From JAAUUE01 sp943370025 (lineage in GTDB: Bacteria; Cyanobacteriota; Cyanobacteriia; Cyanobacteriales; JAAUUE01), in the NCBI GenBank assembly GCA_943370025.1, contig CALRPI020000007.1:1-64000 (forward strand): a DNA stretch of 64,000 nucleotides, written 5' to 3'. Made by a program: the position numbers and the translations under genes. Below the pieces are notes generated by a model that had not been told where the DNA came from, did no database searches, and saw nothing but the letters and a program-made list of their open reading frames with translations. How positions within the stretch are numbered: position 1 is the stretch's first letter; each line of letters starts with the position of its first letter. Shown in pieces: positions 24,032 through 32,925 of the stretch.

Positions 24032-25771
24032 GTGCTGTATTTAGCAGAAGTACAAAAACAGAAAGCTGCCTTCATGGGTAGTAGCAAAACAGACTTGAAG
24101 CTATTAGCCTGTCAAAGGGCAGACCAAAGCTGGGCTGAGATCACTGGAGAGGAAATTGTTCCTGCCCCCGGAGAGAATGCTAACAACCTCAATGCTGGGG
24201 CGATCGTCATGGTCAACCTGAGTGGTAATCGCCAAATTCAAGGGGAAATCGAACCTGCTGCTCGGCAGTTGGTGGGAATGCTGAAAAACTTCTCTCGTCT
24301 GCTGGAGAAATCTAAACAGGGAGAAGATGAAATTGAACAATGGAAGGCATCTTTGACCTACCAGATGCAGGAGCTGAACCGCCGCGAAATGGAAATGGAA
24401 GCGCGGCTAGAGCAAATGCAGCAGATGGAGGAAGAGTTTGAACGCCTAGACCAGCAGCGGCAAGAAGTTAGTGGAACTCAGGAACATGCTGCTCGACTGC
24501 AAGAGGAGGTGGAGCGCAACCGCCAAGAACTAGAGAGTGCTTGGACACAGCTTAGATCTGAACAAAACCGTATCCAAGAGCAGCTCTCCCAAGCTAGTCA
24601 AACAGCGGTGCTAGACCAGCAGCAAACGGCGGAAATTCAAGAAATCCTCAGTCAACTGGCGGGTTCTGTGGCTCCAACAGATACGGTGCGGGAACAGGTG
24701 AATCAGGCGTGGGAACTGCTGAATCAGCAACAGGGGATGCTGGATCACCACTGGGGGCAGTTGGAGCAAAAACGTCAGGAGGCAGAGCAACTGAAAGAAG
24801 TGGTCGATCGCCAAACCAATGAAGTCCCTCAAAAGAAAGCTGATCTGCAACAAATGCAAGCTTCTGTGGAGGAGATTAAGCTGCAACTTCAGGCGCAGCA
24901 AAAAGTCCTAGAGGCAAAGCAGGAAGCCCTTCAGGTGATTACCATGCAGAAGCAGCAGCAGGATGAAACCCACCAGCAGTTAGCCCGTCTGGCGGTGAGT
25001 TCTAGTGGGGTGAAGATTAGCCAAGCTGTAGACCTCAAGGCTTTGGAAGAAATGCCCCTAGGAGAACTGGAACAGAAAGTGAACGAACTCCAGCAAGACA
25101 TGGAAAAATTCACTCGCTTTGTCAATGATCAAGAAGAGGAATTGGGCTATCAGCAACAGCAAATTCAAGAGGTGGAGCAAAAGATCAGTCAAGCCAATGA
25201 GTTCGATCGCATGAGCTTAGAAACTGAACTTGCTGAAGAGCAAGACCACTACCAAATGCTGGATAAAACCCTCGTCGGGCAGCGGCGCACCCTCCGGGAG
25301 CGGGAAGAAATCCTCAACCAACACCAAAAAGTCCTCAAGCGCCGAGAAGGGATCACCGAAGTCGATGGCGACCAGCGGATTGACCTGGGACCCGTCCTCA
25401 GCCAACTGGAAACCTATCGCCAGCAGCAGGAAGATGAGTTGCACCGCTGGGAAGAGCAGGTGGCCCAGATCCAAAGTAGTGTCCAGCAGGTGCAGGATAC
25501 CTTTAATTTGCAAGTAGGCAGCTTAGAGCAGAAACAAAGGGAGTTTCAGCAACTGGAGCAGGAATGGCAAGAAAAACGAGTCCGGTCGGCGGAACTTTGG
25601 GGGGCGGTGAATCTTTATCAAGAAATTCTCCAACCAGTCCAAGATCAGCTGAATGGAGTCCGCCAACACCTAGAGGCGATCGCCAATGGCTTGAATCAAA
25701 TCCAAGAAACTGGAGATTATCAACTTCAATCGATCGCCCAACTCCGACAAACTCTCAGTAGTTTTATTTAG
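24032..25771 (+). CDS. hmpF: Pilus motility/taxis coiled-coil protein HmpF
   Basis: HmpF is required for gliding and pilus-driven motility in filamentous cyanobacteria, where it localises at cell poles near the pilus bases. The 579-residue product starts at GTG with MLYLAEVQKQKAAFMGSSKTDLK, quoted in part. This N-terminal domain (about 1-90) is the family hallmark, with LKLLACQR and the IVPAPGE loop. From residue 90 to 560 the chain is almost continuous coiled coil, rich in Gln, Glu and Leu with heptads such as EIEQWKASLTYQMQELNRRE. A GTG start and a nearby inverted repeat suggest controlled expression. It is transcribed away from the PATAN-REC gene, and the shared motility theme supports both calls. 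Confidence 0.88.
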   Translation: MLYLAEVQKQKAAFMGSSKTDLKLLACQRADQSWAEITGEEIVPAPGENANNLNAGAIVMVNLSGNRQIQGEIEPAARQLVGMLKNFSRLLEKSKQGEDEIEQWKASLTYQMQELNRREMEMEARLEQMQQMEEEFERLDQQRQEVSGTQEHAARLQEEVERNRQELESAWTQLRSEQNRIQEQLSQASQTAVLDQQQTAEIQEILSQLAGSVAPTDTVREQVNQAWELLNQQQGMLDHHWGQLEQKRQEAEQLKEVVDRQTNEVPQKKADLQQMQASVEEIKLQLQAQQKVLEAKQEALQVITMQKQQQDETHQQLARLAVSSSGVKISQAVDLKALEEMPLGELEQKVNELQQDMEKFTRFVNDQEEELGYQQQQIQEVEQKISQANEFDRMSLETELAEEQDHYQMLDKTLVGQRRTLREREEILNQHQKVLKRREGITEVDGDQRIDLGPVLSQLETYRQQQEDELHRWEEQVAQIQSSVQQVQDTFNLQVGSLEQKQREFQQLEQEWQEKRVRSAELWGAVNLYQEILQPVQDQLNGVRQHLEAIANGLNQIQETGDYQLQSIAQLRQTLSSFI

Positions 25772-25800
25772 AGTCTTTAAGCATCTTTAATCATCTTTAA

Positions 25801-25839
25801 GCAAAAGAAGTCCCCCGCAGTGCGGGGAACTTCTTTTGC
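25801..25839. terminator. Bidirectional intrinsic terminator between hmpF and the DUF3445 gene
   Basis: A near-perfect palindrome, GCAAAAGAAGTCCCCC ... GGGGAACTTCTTTTGC, lies between the two convergent stops. Read on either strand it gives a GC-rich stem followed by a T-rich run, so it can end both transcripts. Confidence 0.75.
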
Positions 25840-25862
25840 TAGTCTAGAGTTTTCCTGAAAAT

Positions 25863-26786
25863 CTACAGAGAGATAGCAGCCACCATCGTTTTTTCTGCCT
25901 CAGCAATTTTTTCTAAATAGCTGAGTAAAGCCTGCCGGATCGGGATCAGATTTTTATAATTTTGCATCTCCTGAGGCATATGTTCAATAGTTTTTGTTAG
26001 GGCTGCGGCGGAGCCGGGAAGCTTGATCAGGATGGACAGGGGATAAACGTAGGTATGGGTGAAAAAGACGATCGCCCCGGTTTGGGGTAAGCGCCGCAAG
26101 CACTGCCGCTCCATCCGCAGCCAGAGAGTTTCCCCAGCATTATCCGTAGTAATCCGGGGGTCTAGGTCTAGGGTGGAGACAACAGGCTCTAGGAGCATCA
26201 CTGGATCATCGACGATCGACCAGTTCATCCGCCATAGGGGATGCTCCACCCGCACCCTGGCAAATAAACTATCCATGGGATGCTGTAATTTTTTCTCATA
26301 ACCCGGCACAGGGTTATGGATTTTGGCTAGGGGTTTGCCCATCTTTTCTTGGAGGTTCCAGCGCAACCGGAAGCACTCAGAGGCGGCGGTTAAGATATAG
26401 CCTTCGGGACTAGATTCCATAATGACCAGATCTTCTTGAATGATTCTCCCAGCTAAATCTAGGGGAGCATGGGCAAAATCAGCGTATTTCCAGTCCTGAC
26501 CAGTGCTGGGGCAGGCGATCGCTTCCTCGCTCCATTGGTAATACTCAGGAAAATACTCCCTGAGATGGCTGAGAATCATCTCTAAAACTTCTTTTTGACT
26601 AGGTTCACTGCCGGGCAGGGCGGCGAATACCTCTGGATAGCGATCGGTTAATAATTTCTCTTTCAGTAATAATTCATGGGCAAATTTGTCATCGATTTCA
26701 ATCAATGTTGCCAAATCTAGGGGTTTCACGCCCATATTCAGCTGCCACTTGCCATCCGCAAAGGGTAAATACTTAGGTAACTGCAC
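25863..26786 (-). CDS. DUF3445 protein, heme-dependent oxidative N-demethylase-like
   Basis: The 307-residue protein matches the DUF3445 pattern. This includes YLPFADGKWQLNMGVKPLD at residues 5-23, then DLVIMESSPEGYILTAASECF, and the HNPVPGYEKKLQHPMDSLFARV segment. Also present are VEHPLWRMNWSIVDDP, LWLRMERQCLRRLPQTGAIVFF, and THTYVYPLSIL. Bacterial members bind heme and remove methyl groups from dimethylamine-type substrates; the substrate in cyanobacteria is unknown to me. There is no signal peptide. It is monocistronic and convergent with hmpF. The 800 bases upstream contain only repeats. Confidence 0.82.
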   Translation of the reverse strand: MQLPKYLPFADGKWQLNMGVKPLDLATLIEIDDKFAHELLLKEKLLTDRYPEVFAALPGSEPSQKEVLEMILSHLREYFPEYYQWSEEAIACPSTGQDWKYADFAHAPLDLAGRIIQEDLVIMESSPEGYILTAASECFRLRWNLQEKMGKPLAKIHNPVPGYEKKLQHPMDSLFARVRVEHPLWRMNWSIVDDPVMLLEPVVSTLDLDPRITTDNAGETLWLRMERQCLRRLPQTGAIVFFTHTYVYPLSILIKLPGSAAALTKTIEHMPQEMQNYKNLIPIRQALLSYLEKIAEAEKTMVAAISL

Positions 26787-26832
26787 AAATAATATTCTCC
26801 TTTAGATAAATTGCCGTCAAACCCACAGCTAT

Positions 26833-26968
26833 TCGGGATTTTAGAGGGTTGAGAACGTCTCTCCCGGAGGGAAAGACGTTCTCAGCCTATTTAGGATCAT
26901 CACCATAATGTTGAGCATGTTTCCCCCACCGGGGAGACGCTCTCAACCTATTTAGGATCACCATAATG
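26833..26968. repeat. Two diverged hairpin repeats of the GCGATCCTAAAT family
   Basis: The first unit contains the stem GAGAACGTCT/AGACGTTCTC around ctcccggaggga and ends in ctatttaggatca. A second, shorter unit (about 26910-26965) has a mismatched hairpin around cccccaccgggg and ends again ctatttaggatcaccataatg. Both units share this last segment, so they look like a tandem duplication in different states of decay. Confidence 0.65.
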
Positions 26969-27157
26969 TGGTGGGTTGATAGGTTGGATTGAGGTCGGCA
27001 AGGAGTTAAACCAGTTTCTAGCAATCTTGATCTGTAATGCTACACTAACACCACCAGAAGTTCCACCATGCCTATAACTTTTCTTGGCATGGTCAATAAA
27101 CCTATCTACCACCATTCTGCATCAAGTTCAGGATTACAATTGCTGTAGATACTGCTG

Positions 27158-27253
27158 TATATAGCAATCCTAAATGGATTGAGAGAGACGCACCCTCCGG
27201 GTGCGTCTCTCTCAATCCTCAAAAATCCACAAATGATTTAGGATCGCTATATA
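27158..27253. repeat. GCGATCCTAAAT-family hairpin element
   Basis: Ends are tatatagcaatcctaaat and atttaggatcgctatata, inverted copies of each other. The internal stem is GAGAGAGACGCACCC/GGGTGCGTCTCTCTC with a 3- to 4-base loop. The structure matches the copies at 7765, 45377 and 50778. Confidence 0.8.
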
Positions 27254-27254
27254 A

Positions 27255-27591
27255 GACAAGAATGCCATAGCTACTTAATCGCGGTATAAGTACGGTAGGG
27301 CATACCGGAACTTCGATCCTAGAGATCGTAAACTTTTAGGGAGGTTAGACCTTTGAGTTAGGTGCAGCAATGTTTTTAATTTAAGCTCGATCGCTGACCT
27401 AAGACTCCTCACGCCTTCAGGCTGAGGAGTATCAAGTATTATCCAAAGGATCAATTCCTGAAAGGGCAGTTATGCGTTTTAATGTTAAATGTTAAAAGTG
27501 CTTCGCGCCCCAAATACCATTACCAAAATCATTACTTTGCAGCACTACTCCTAAAAGTTAATTCCTGAAAGTAGTTTTCCCAAAAATATCT
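27255..27591. other. Structured non-coding segment and protein-tail relic
   Basis: Three stems follow one another: CGGTAT/ATACCG (27282-27307), TTAGGTGCAGC/GCTGACCTAA with one bulge (27358-27402), and a hairpin CTCCTCA-C-GCC/GGC-TGAGGAG (27405-27429). On the plus strand 27282-27356 also reads as a plausible protein tail, RYKYGRAYRNFDPRDR and eight more residues to TGA. A GC hairpin just after a broken ORF tail resembles the right end of IS200/IS605-type elements, which encode guide RNAs, but no transposase or TnpB gene is present. Downstream, aattcctgaaag occurs twice (27453 and 27560). Confidence 0.35.
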
Positions 27592-28440
27592 ATGCAGCCT
27601 CCAGAGTTTAGTTCGATCGCCCATCGTCCACCTTGGCAACTACCAAACCAAGCAAGGGTGGCGGTGATGGTGGTGATGAATGTAGAGCATTTTAGCTTTG
27701 GCAAGCTGGGGACAGCCATCCAACCCCACTTGACTAGCTCCCCAGAAATTGCCAATTACGGCTGGCGAGACTACGGCAACCGAGTAGGCATCTGGCGATT
27801 ATTTGATCTGTTTGATGAATTGCAAATTCCCGTCACCGGAGCGGTTAATGGCGATATTTGTACCTTTTATCCAGAAATCATCCAAGGAATGCGGCAGCGT
27901 CAGTGGGAATTTATGGCGCATGGAATTAATAATAGTACTGGCCATAGTGGCATGGATTTGGCGGCAGAGCAGAATTTGATCCAGCAAACCTTAGACCTGC
28001 TGACCCAAGCTACGGGAGAAAAACCCAAAGGTTGGCTAACTCCGGGATTCTCTGTTACAGAATCTACCTTTGATCTCCTCTATGATGCAGGGATTGTCTA
28101 TACTACCGACTGGGTAAATGACGATCAGCCCTATTGGTATCCCCTAACTCAAGGTAAAATGCTGGCAATTCCCTACGCCCTAGAAGCAAATGATATTACC
28201 CTTTGTTTGACTGCTCGCCTAACGGGGGCAGAATTTGCTCAGGCAATTATGGATCAGTTTGATCAGCTTTGGCTGGAGGGAGCCACGCAGCCACGGGTGA
28301 TGGCGATCGGTCTTCATCCATTTATTGTGGGACAGCCATTGCGATTAAAATATCTGCGGCAATGCCTGCTGCATATCAAGGAGCGATCGCACACTTGGCT
28401 CACCACTGGTTACGAAATTTATCAATGGATTAATCAATAG
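27592..28440 (+). CDS. Polysaccharide-deacetylase-fold protein, PuuE-like allantoinase candidate
   Basis: The 282-residue protein has the NodB/polysaccharide-deacetylase fold in the form seen in PuuE-type allantoinases. These elements are the ARVAVMVVMNVEHFS opening, the NYGWRDYGNRVGIWRLFDLFDEL segment, then VTGAVNGDICTFYPE. Also present are WEFMAHGINNSTGH with candidate metal His residues, and GWLTPGFSVTESTFDLLYDAGI. PuuE converts allantoin to allantoate without metal. The assignment is supported by the neighbours: an AllA-like lyase 90 bases downstream and a xanthine-dehydrogenase-type enzyme after that. A general polysaccharide deacetylase is the alternative. Confidence 0.8.
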   Translation: MQPPEFSSIAHRPPWQLPNQARVAVMVVMNVEHFSFGKLGTAIQPHLTSSPEIANYGWRDYGNRVGIWRLFDLFDELQIPVTGAVNGDICTFYPEIIQGMRQRQWEFMAHGINNSTGHSGMDLAAEQNLIQQTLDLLTQATGEKPKGWLTPGFSVTESTFDLLYDAGIVYTTDWVNDDQPYWYPLTQGKMLAIPYALEANDITLCLTARLTGAEFAQAIMDQFDQLWLEGATQPRVMAIGLHPFIVGQPLRLKYLRQCLLHIKERSHTWLTTGYEIYQWINQ

Positions 28441-28528
28441 GACTTGCTCCTAATGAATCTCCGCTTCCACCGAGGGCGGAAACTCAGACTCTCTAGATAA
28501 ATGACCTTTCAAATATAAGGAGTAAAAA

Positions 28529-29095
28529 ATGTCCTCAACCACTGTTGTCAAAATTCCTGTTATTGATGCTACCCACGAAAACATTGCCCCCTACGGACAG
28601 ATTTTTGGGGATGACGTCGCCAAGCCCGGCTTAGGCATTCCCTTCTACAAAGGTCGGGTGATTGAAGGAGAAAATGTTGATTTTAGCTATCGAGGACAGG
28701 CGGTAATTCGCACAGCCAAAATCATGCCCGGATACCCGCCAATTCTCTGGCTAGAAAGACACATGGCTATGACTCAACTGTTTATTGGCTTGGGCAGTGA
28801 GCCTTTTATTATGGTGCTTTCTCCACCAACCCATGAAGCTGGGAAAAATCTGCCAGATATTTCTGAAACTAAGGCTTTTCGGTTTCCTCCCGGCTATGCG
28901 TTGTTAATTCACTCTGGAACTTGGCACGACTTCCCGATCGCCTGCGATAACCCCGTAGTAATTCTCACCGCTAATTCTGATGAAGTGGTCACTGCCCTAG
29001 CCTCCATGAAAGGAGCCGAAGAAATGGATCAGGGAGACGTGTATAAAATTTCTCTGCCCAAGCGCTTGGGTTGTGAACTTCATTTGGATATTTAA
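28529..29095 (+). CDS. Ureidoglycolate lyase (AllA)-like protein
   Basis: The 188-residue cupin-fold protein opens VVKIPVIDATHENIAPYGQIFGDD, quoted in part, which is the start pattern of AllA/ureidoglycolate hydrolases (F/Y-x-PYG-x-(V/I)F). Further family features are ILWLERHMAMTQLFIGLGSEPFI, with the conserved ERH...Q residues, and the GTWHDFP motif. AllA releases glyoxylate and urea from ureidoglycolate, the last step of allantoin use. A clear ribosome-binding site (AAGGAG) precedes ATG 28529. It lies 88 bases after the deacetylase gene and 60 before the FAD subunit gene, consistent with one operon. Confidence 0.8.
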   Translation: MSSTTVVKIPVIDATHENIAPYGQIFGDDVAKPGLGIPFYKGRVIEGENVDFSYRGQAVIRTAKIMPGYPPILWLERHMAMTQLFIGLGSEPFIMVLSPPTHEAGKNLPDISETKAFRFPPGYALLIHSGTWHDFPIACDNPVVILTANSDEVVTALASMKGAEEMDQGDVYKISLPKRLGCELHLDI

Positions 29096-29154
29096 TTATC
29101 GATGTACCCTCACCCTCTCCCGAAGGGAGAGGGAACAAGAAAAACTGATCAACT

Positions 29155-29958
29155 ATGGATTTACCTAAGATTGAGAGTTATCTTTGTCCCCCAGACCTGA
29201 CCTCTGTGAAAAATTGGGGGGAAGATTGGGCTTGGTTGGCTGGGGGGACTTGGTTATTTTCTGAACCCCAGCCCCGCTTAAAAACCCTAGTAGAAATGCA
29301 GAATTTGGGCTGGTCAGAGTTGGAAATTATCAATCGAGAAGTAGCGATCGGTGCCACTTGTACTCTGAAGAAGCTAGAAGAATTTCAGCACCCCGATTAT
29401 CCCGCCCTAGAAGTCTTCAAAAAAGCAATTGCTGCCCTTGCGGCTTCGTGGAAGGTTGTCAATGTGGCAACGGTGGGCGGGAATCTCTGCCTTGCTTTGG
29501 CAGTGGGAACCCTAGCTCCCGTGATGATAGTTTTGGGGGCAAGGTATGAATTAATCAATCCAGTATTTGGCTCCCTATGGTTAGATGCCAAGGATTTTCA
29601 AACCGGGATTCAAAAGACCCGCTTACAATTTGGCGAGGTATTAAGAAAAGTAGTTATCCCCGCCGATTATCTCCAATGGCAGATTAGCTACGATCGCCTA
29701 GGCATCGCCGCAACAGATCCCGCCTTAGCCATTGTGGTGATTGCCTACCATGCCCCTAGTCAGCGGGTAAGAATTGTCATTGGGGCAAGTGTTCCGGCTC
29801 CCCAGTTATTAGAGTTTGATTTTGTACCAGATGAACAGCAGCTAGAGGCAGTCATGGAGTTAGATTGGCTAGAGGATGCACGGGCTAGTGGTATCTATCG
29901 CCGCCATTTAACTAAGGTGCTGGTGATGCGATCGCTCCAAAAGCTTGTTAATTCTTAG
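29155..29958 (+). CDS. FAD-binding subunit of a xanthine-dehydrogenase-type enzyme
   Basis: This is the flavoprotein of the molybdenum hydroxylase encoded next. The 267 residues have the FAD-binding domain of the CO-dehydrogenase/xanthine dehydrogenase medium subunit. It contains WAWLAGGTWLFSEPQPRLKTLVEM and the VNVATVGGNLCLALAVGTLAPV loop that contacts FAD. The C-terminal small domain is around YDRLGIAATDPALAIVV. It hands electrons from the Fe-S clusters to NAD or O2. The gene is separated from the Moco subunit gene by about 210 bases of repeats, so the operon may be interrupted or read through. Confidence 0.88.
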   Translation: MDLPKIESYLCPPDLTSVKNWGEDWAWLAGGTWLFSEPQPRLKTLVEMQNLGWSELEIINREVAIGATCTLKKLEEFQHPDYPALEVFKKAIAALAASWKVVNVATVGGNLCLALAVGTLAPVMIVLGARYELINPVFGSLWLDAKDFQTGIQKTRLQFGEVLRKVVIPADYLQWQISYDRLGIAATDPALAIVVIAYHAPSQRVRIVIGASVPAPQLLEFDFVPDEQQLEAVMELDWLEDARASGIYRRHLTKVLVMRSLQKLVNS

Positions 29959-29969
29959 CTAGAGTTTCT

Positions 29970-30113
29970 GGCGGTTGAAACCGCGTCTATAAGAACAAAG
30001 TCCGCCTTCGCGGACTAAGAAAAAACTGAGACTTTCTGCAACCTGCGTAGGCAGGTTTTGCTCCTGTAGCTGCGACGACTCGACTGAGCGAAGCCGAAGT
30101 CTTCAGTCGCCAA
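29970..30113. repeat. Chain of small hairpins between the two oxidoreductase genes
   Basis: Three palindromes follow each other: GGCGGTTGAAACCGC (29970), GTCCGCCTTCGCGGAC (30000) and AACCTGCGTAGGCAGGTT (about 30040). A fourth core, gactgagcgaagccgaag, lies at about 30083. The first two recur in reverse order and strand at 35646-35707 near the sigma factor gene. Several such units are common cyanobacterial repeats. Confidence 0.65.
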
Positions 30114-30170
30114 GCTAATTTTTCAGATATCCTCTTAATACTAGTAACTATAAATTTCTTGTAACTATAA

Positions 30171-32909
30171 ATGTCTCTAGAAATCAATCTGACTATTAAT
30201 AACCAAGATTCCGTTGTTACCTGCTTCCCCGGTACTAGCTTGCTGAGGGCATTACGAGAAAATAGTTGCTATGGGGTACATCGAGTTTGTGAAACCGGAG
30301 ATTGTGGAGCTTGTACGGTTTGGGTAGATGATCAACCAGTCCATAGTTGTTTATATCCAGCCCTCCGTGCTCAAGAGAAAGCTGTTACTACGATTGAAGG
30401 TTTAGCTATTGAGGGAAAATTAACACCCTTGCAATCATCTTTTCTAGAACATCAAGGTTTTCAATGTGGTTTTTGTACTCCGGGCATGATTATGACCGCT
30501 AGTAAGTTAGCGAGTAGTTTGACTGACGATCTTGCTCAAGAAAAAGAAGCAGAATTACGCCTCGCCATGAAGGGAAATCTCTGCCGTTGTACAGGATATC
30601 AAGCCATTATTGATAGCATCTTAGGCAAGGAATTAGAGTTGCCCACTAGTGTATTTGTGGGATCGCAAATTGGCAAAAGTATTCCTAAGCAAGATGGGAT
30701 AGCGATCGTAACAGGGGAGCCAATCTATACCGGGGATTTTGCCCCACCGGGATTATTGCATCTCCGAGTATTACGATCGCCTCATGCCCATGCCCGAATT
30801 ACTAAAATTAATACCACCAAAGCTAAGGCACTGCCCGGAGTAGTGGATATTTTTACCCATGAGGATATTACTCGTCGCCCCTACACTACAGCAGGTCACA
30901 TGGACCCCGTGCCGGATCCCTTGGATCATTACTTGCTAGATGATAAAGTCCGGTTTGTGGGCGATCGCGTAGCCGCAGTAGTAGCAGAAACTGTGGCGAT
31001 CGCTGACCAAGCTTGTGAACTAATCGAGGTGGAGTATGAGGTTTTACCCCATGTCATTGATCCGGTAATCGCTCTGGAGGGAGACATAATTATCCATGAT
31101 GAGTTGGATTCTACGGGGATTTGCGATCGAGCTAGGAATCTTGCTGGGCAAGTTCACCTAGAAGCTGGGGATATCCAACAAGGATTTCAATCAGCAGATT
31201 TAATTGTGGAGAGTACCTACCATCTACCCCCAGTCCAACACACCCACCTAGAACCCCACGTTAGTATTAGTTGGTTAGATGAATCAGGGAATTTAGTAGT
31301 TTGTTCTAGTACCCAAGTTCCTTTTCATTGCCAGAGAACTCTCTCGGAGATTTTTGATTTGCCACGGGAGAAAATCAGGGTTTTCAAAGCTAATTTGGGG
31401 GGTGGTTTTGGCAATAAGCAGGAAATTTTGAGTGAAGATTTATGCGCTTTAGCTACTCTGAAAACTGGGCAACCTGTGCAATGGGAAATGAGCCGTTTTG
31501 AGGAATTTACCTGCACCAATAGTCGTCATGCCATGACCATTCAGCTAAAAACTGGAGTCAAGCAAGATGGGACTTTAGTAGCAATGGAAATGGTGGCTAC
31601 AGCGAATACGGGAGCCTATGGGAATCATGGACAAACCGTAGTGTTTCTCACGGGCTATGTGCCTCTTGGCTTGTATCGTTGTGACAATAAATCCTATCAA
31701 GGCTTGGCTGTATATACTAACACCATGCCAGCCGGGGCTTTTCGTGGCTACGGGGCAACTCAGGGAGTTTTTGCGATCGAATGTCAGTTAGATGAAATAG
31801 CCCACAAATTAGGCTTAGACCCCCTAGAAATTCGTCAAAAGAATATTATCAAACCGGGAGATGTTTTGAAAATGGGTAAGGGCGATGCCCATTTTAATTT
31901 AATTGGTAGCTATGCCCTAGATGAATGTTTTGCTAAGGTCAAGGCAGCGATGAATTCTCCCTTAAATTCAGTCGCTGAACAGCTAGAAAATCCATTGGTA
32001 AATCCTTTGAAAATTTCTTCAAAAGATATTTTGGTGGGCATTGCCCACCCTACTTATCAAAAAGGGATTGGTTATGCTGTTTCGATGCAGGGTAGTGGGT
32101 TATCAAAAATCCATCTGGCAAAGACTCAACTATCCCTAGAAAAAGATGGCAAATTTTGTTTGAGAACTGGGGCTGTGGATGTGGGAACTGGTTCTGATAC
32201 TAGCTTGAGGCAGGTGGCAGCAGAGGTTTTGGGTATCACCGTTGATGACATAAAAATCATTACGGCAGATACTGCAAATACTCCCTTCGATGCGGGTTCC
32301 TATGCTTCAGCCACCATGTATATTTCTGGGCAGGCGGTGAAATTGGCAGCGGAGAAATTTCGGGATTTACTAACTACAATTCCTGAATTTGTTGGTAATA
32401 ATTACCAACAAATTGCTCAGCAAAACCTCAATTTAACTGTGGAATCAGAGTATGCTGCCGATGAATCGACCCTAACTTTTGTCGTGCAAGGGGTGGAAGT
32501 TTTAGTCGATCGCCAAACGGGAAAAGTAGAAATATTGCGGACTGTGCAAGCGATCGATCTAGGCACGGCAATTAATCCCCGCATCTGTCTAGGGCAAGCC
32601 ACTGGAGGCATCGCCATGGGGATCGGCTATGCTCTAACAGAGGAGTTATTGCTTGATTCTCAAGGTCAGATCCTCAACCCTAGTTTTCGTGGCTATCGCA
32701 TCCCCACAACAGCGGATATGCCACCGATGGAAGTATTTTTGATAGAAAGTCAGGATCCCCACGGACCTTTTGGGGCAAAGGGAGTGGGGGAAATTACCAC
32801 CAACTGTACTGCCGCAGCCATTGCCAATGCGATCGCCAATGCCACAGGAGTTCATCTCCGCCAGCTACCCATGACCCCAGAGCGAGTCTGGAAAGCCCTA
32901 CAAGTTTAA
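30171..32909 (+). CDS. Xanthine-dehydrogenase-type molybdenum hydroxylase, fused [2Fe-2S] and Moco subunits
   Basis: The 912-residue protein fuses two subunits that are often separate. Residues 1-155 are the iron-sulphur part. Cys40, Cys45, Cys48 and Cys60 form the plant-type [2Fe-2S] site, and Cys99, Cys102, Cys138 and Cys140 form the second cluster (FQCGFCTPG, NLCRCTG). Residues 165-912 are the Moco-binding part, with NLGGGFGNKQE and AGAFRGYGATQG. The catalytic Glu874 lies in GAKGVGE. The likely reaction is hypoxanthine and xanthine to uric acid, inferred from the neighbouring PuuE- and AllA-like genes. The segment DILVGIAHPTYQKG, near residue 622, is encoded by a palindromic repeat (32033-32049), apparently a small in-frame insertion. 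Confidence 0.9.
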   Translation: MSLEINLTINNQDSVVTCFPGTSLLRALRENSCYGVHRVCETGDCGACTVWVDDQPVHSCLYPALRAQEKAVTTIEGLAIEGKLTPLQSSFLEHQGFQCGFCTPGMIMTASKLASSLTDDLAQEKEAELRLAMKGNLCRCTGYQAIIDSILGKELELPTSVFVGSQIGKSIPKQDGIAIVTGEPIYTGDFAPPGLLHLRVLRSPHAHARITKINTTKAKALPGVVDIFTHEDITRRPYTTAGHMDPVPDPLDHYLLDDKVRFVGDRVAAVVAETVAIADQACELIEVEYEVLPHVIDPVIALEGDIIIHDELDSTGICDRARNLAGQVHLEAGDIQQGFQSADLIVESTYHLPPVQHTHLEPHVSISWLDESGNLVVCSSTQVPFHCQRTLSEIFDLPREKIRVFKANLGGGFGNKQEILSEDLCALATLKTGQPVQWEMSRFEEFTCTNSRHAMTIQLKTGVKQDGTLVAMEMVATANTGAYGNHGQTVVFLTGYVPLGLYRCDNKSYQGLAVYTNTMPAGAFRGYGATQGVFAIECQLDEIAHKLGLDPLEIRQKNIIKPGDVLKMGKGDAHFNLIGSYALDECFAKVKAAMNSPLNSVAEQLENPLVNPLKISSKDILVGIAHPTYQKGIGYAVSMQGSGLSKIHLAKTQLSLEKDGKFCLRTGAVDVGTGSDTSLRQVAAEVLGITVDDIKIITADTANTPFDAGSYASATMYISGQAVKLAAEKFRDLLTTIPEFVGNNYQQIAQQNLNLTVESEYAADESTLTFVVQGVEVLVDRQTGKVEILRTVQAIDLGTAINPRICLGQATGGIAMGIGYALTEELLLDSQGQILNPSFRGYRIPTTADMPPMEVFLIESQDPHGPFGAKGVGEITTNCTAAAIANAIANATGVHLRQLPMTPERVWKALQV

Positions 32910-32925
32910 CTACCAACAACTGAAA

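Noticed and set aside
27403..27412. Yfr1 small RNA, because of ACTCCTCAC
   Set aside because: The match stops short of the conserved ACTCCTCACAC. Here the motif is paired in a hairpin arm, whereas in Yfr1 it is single-stranded.
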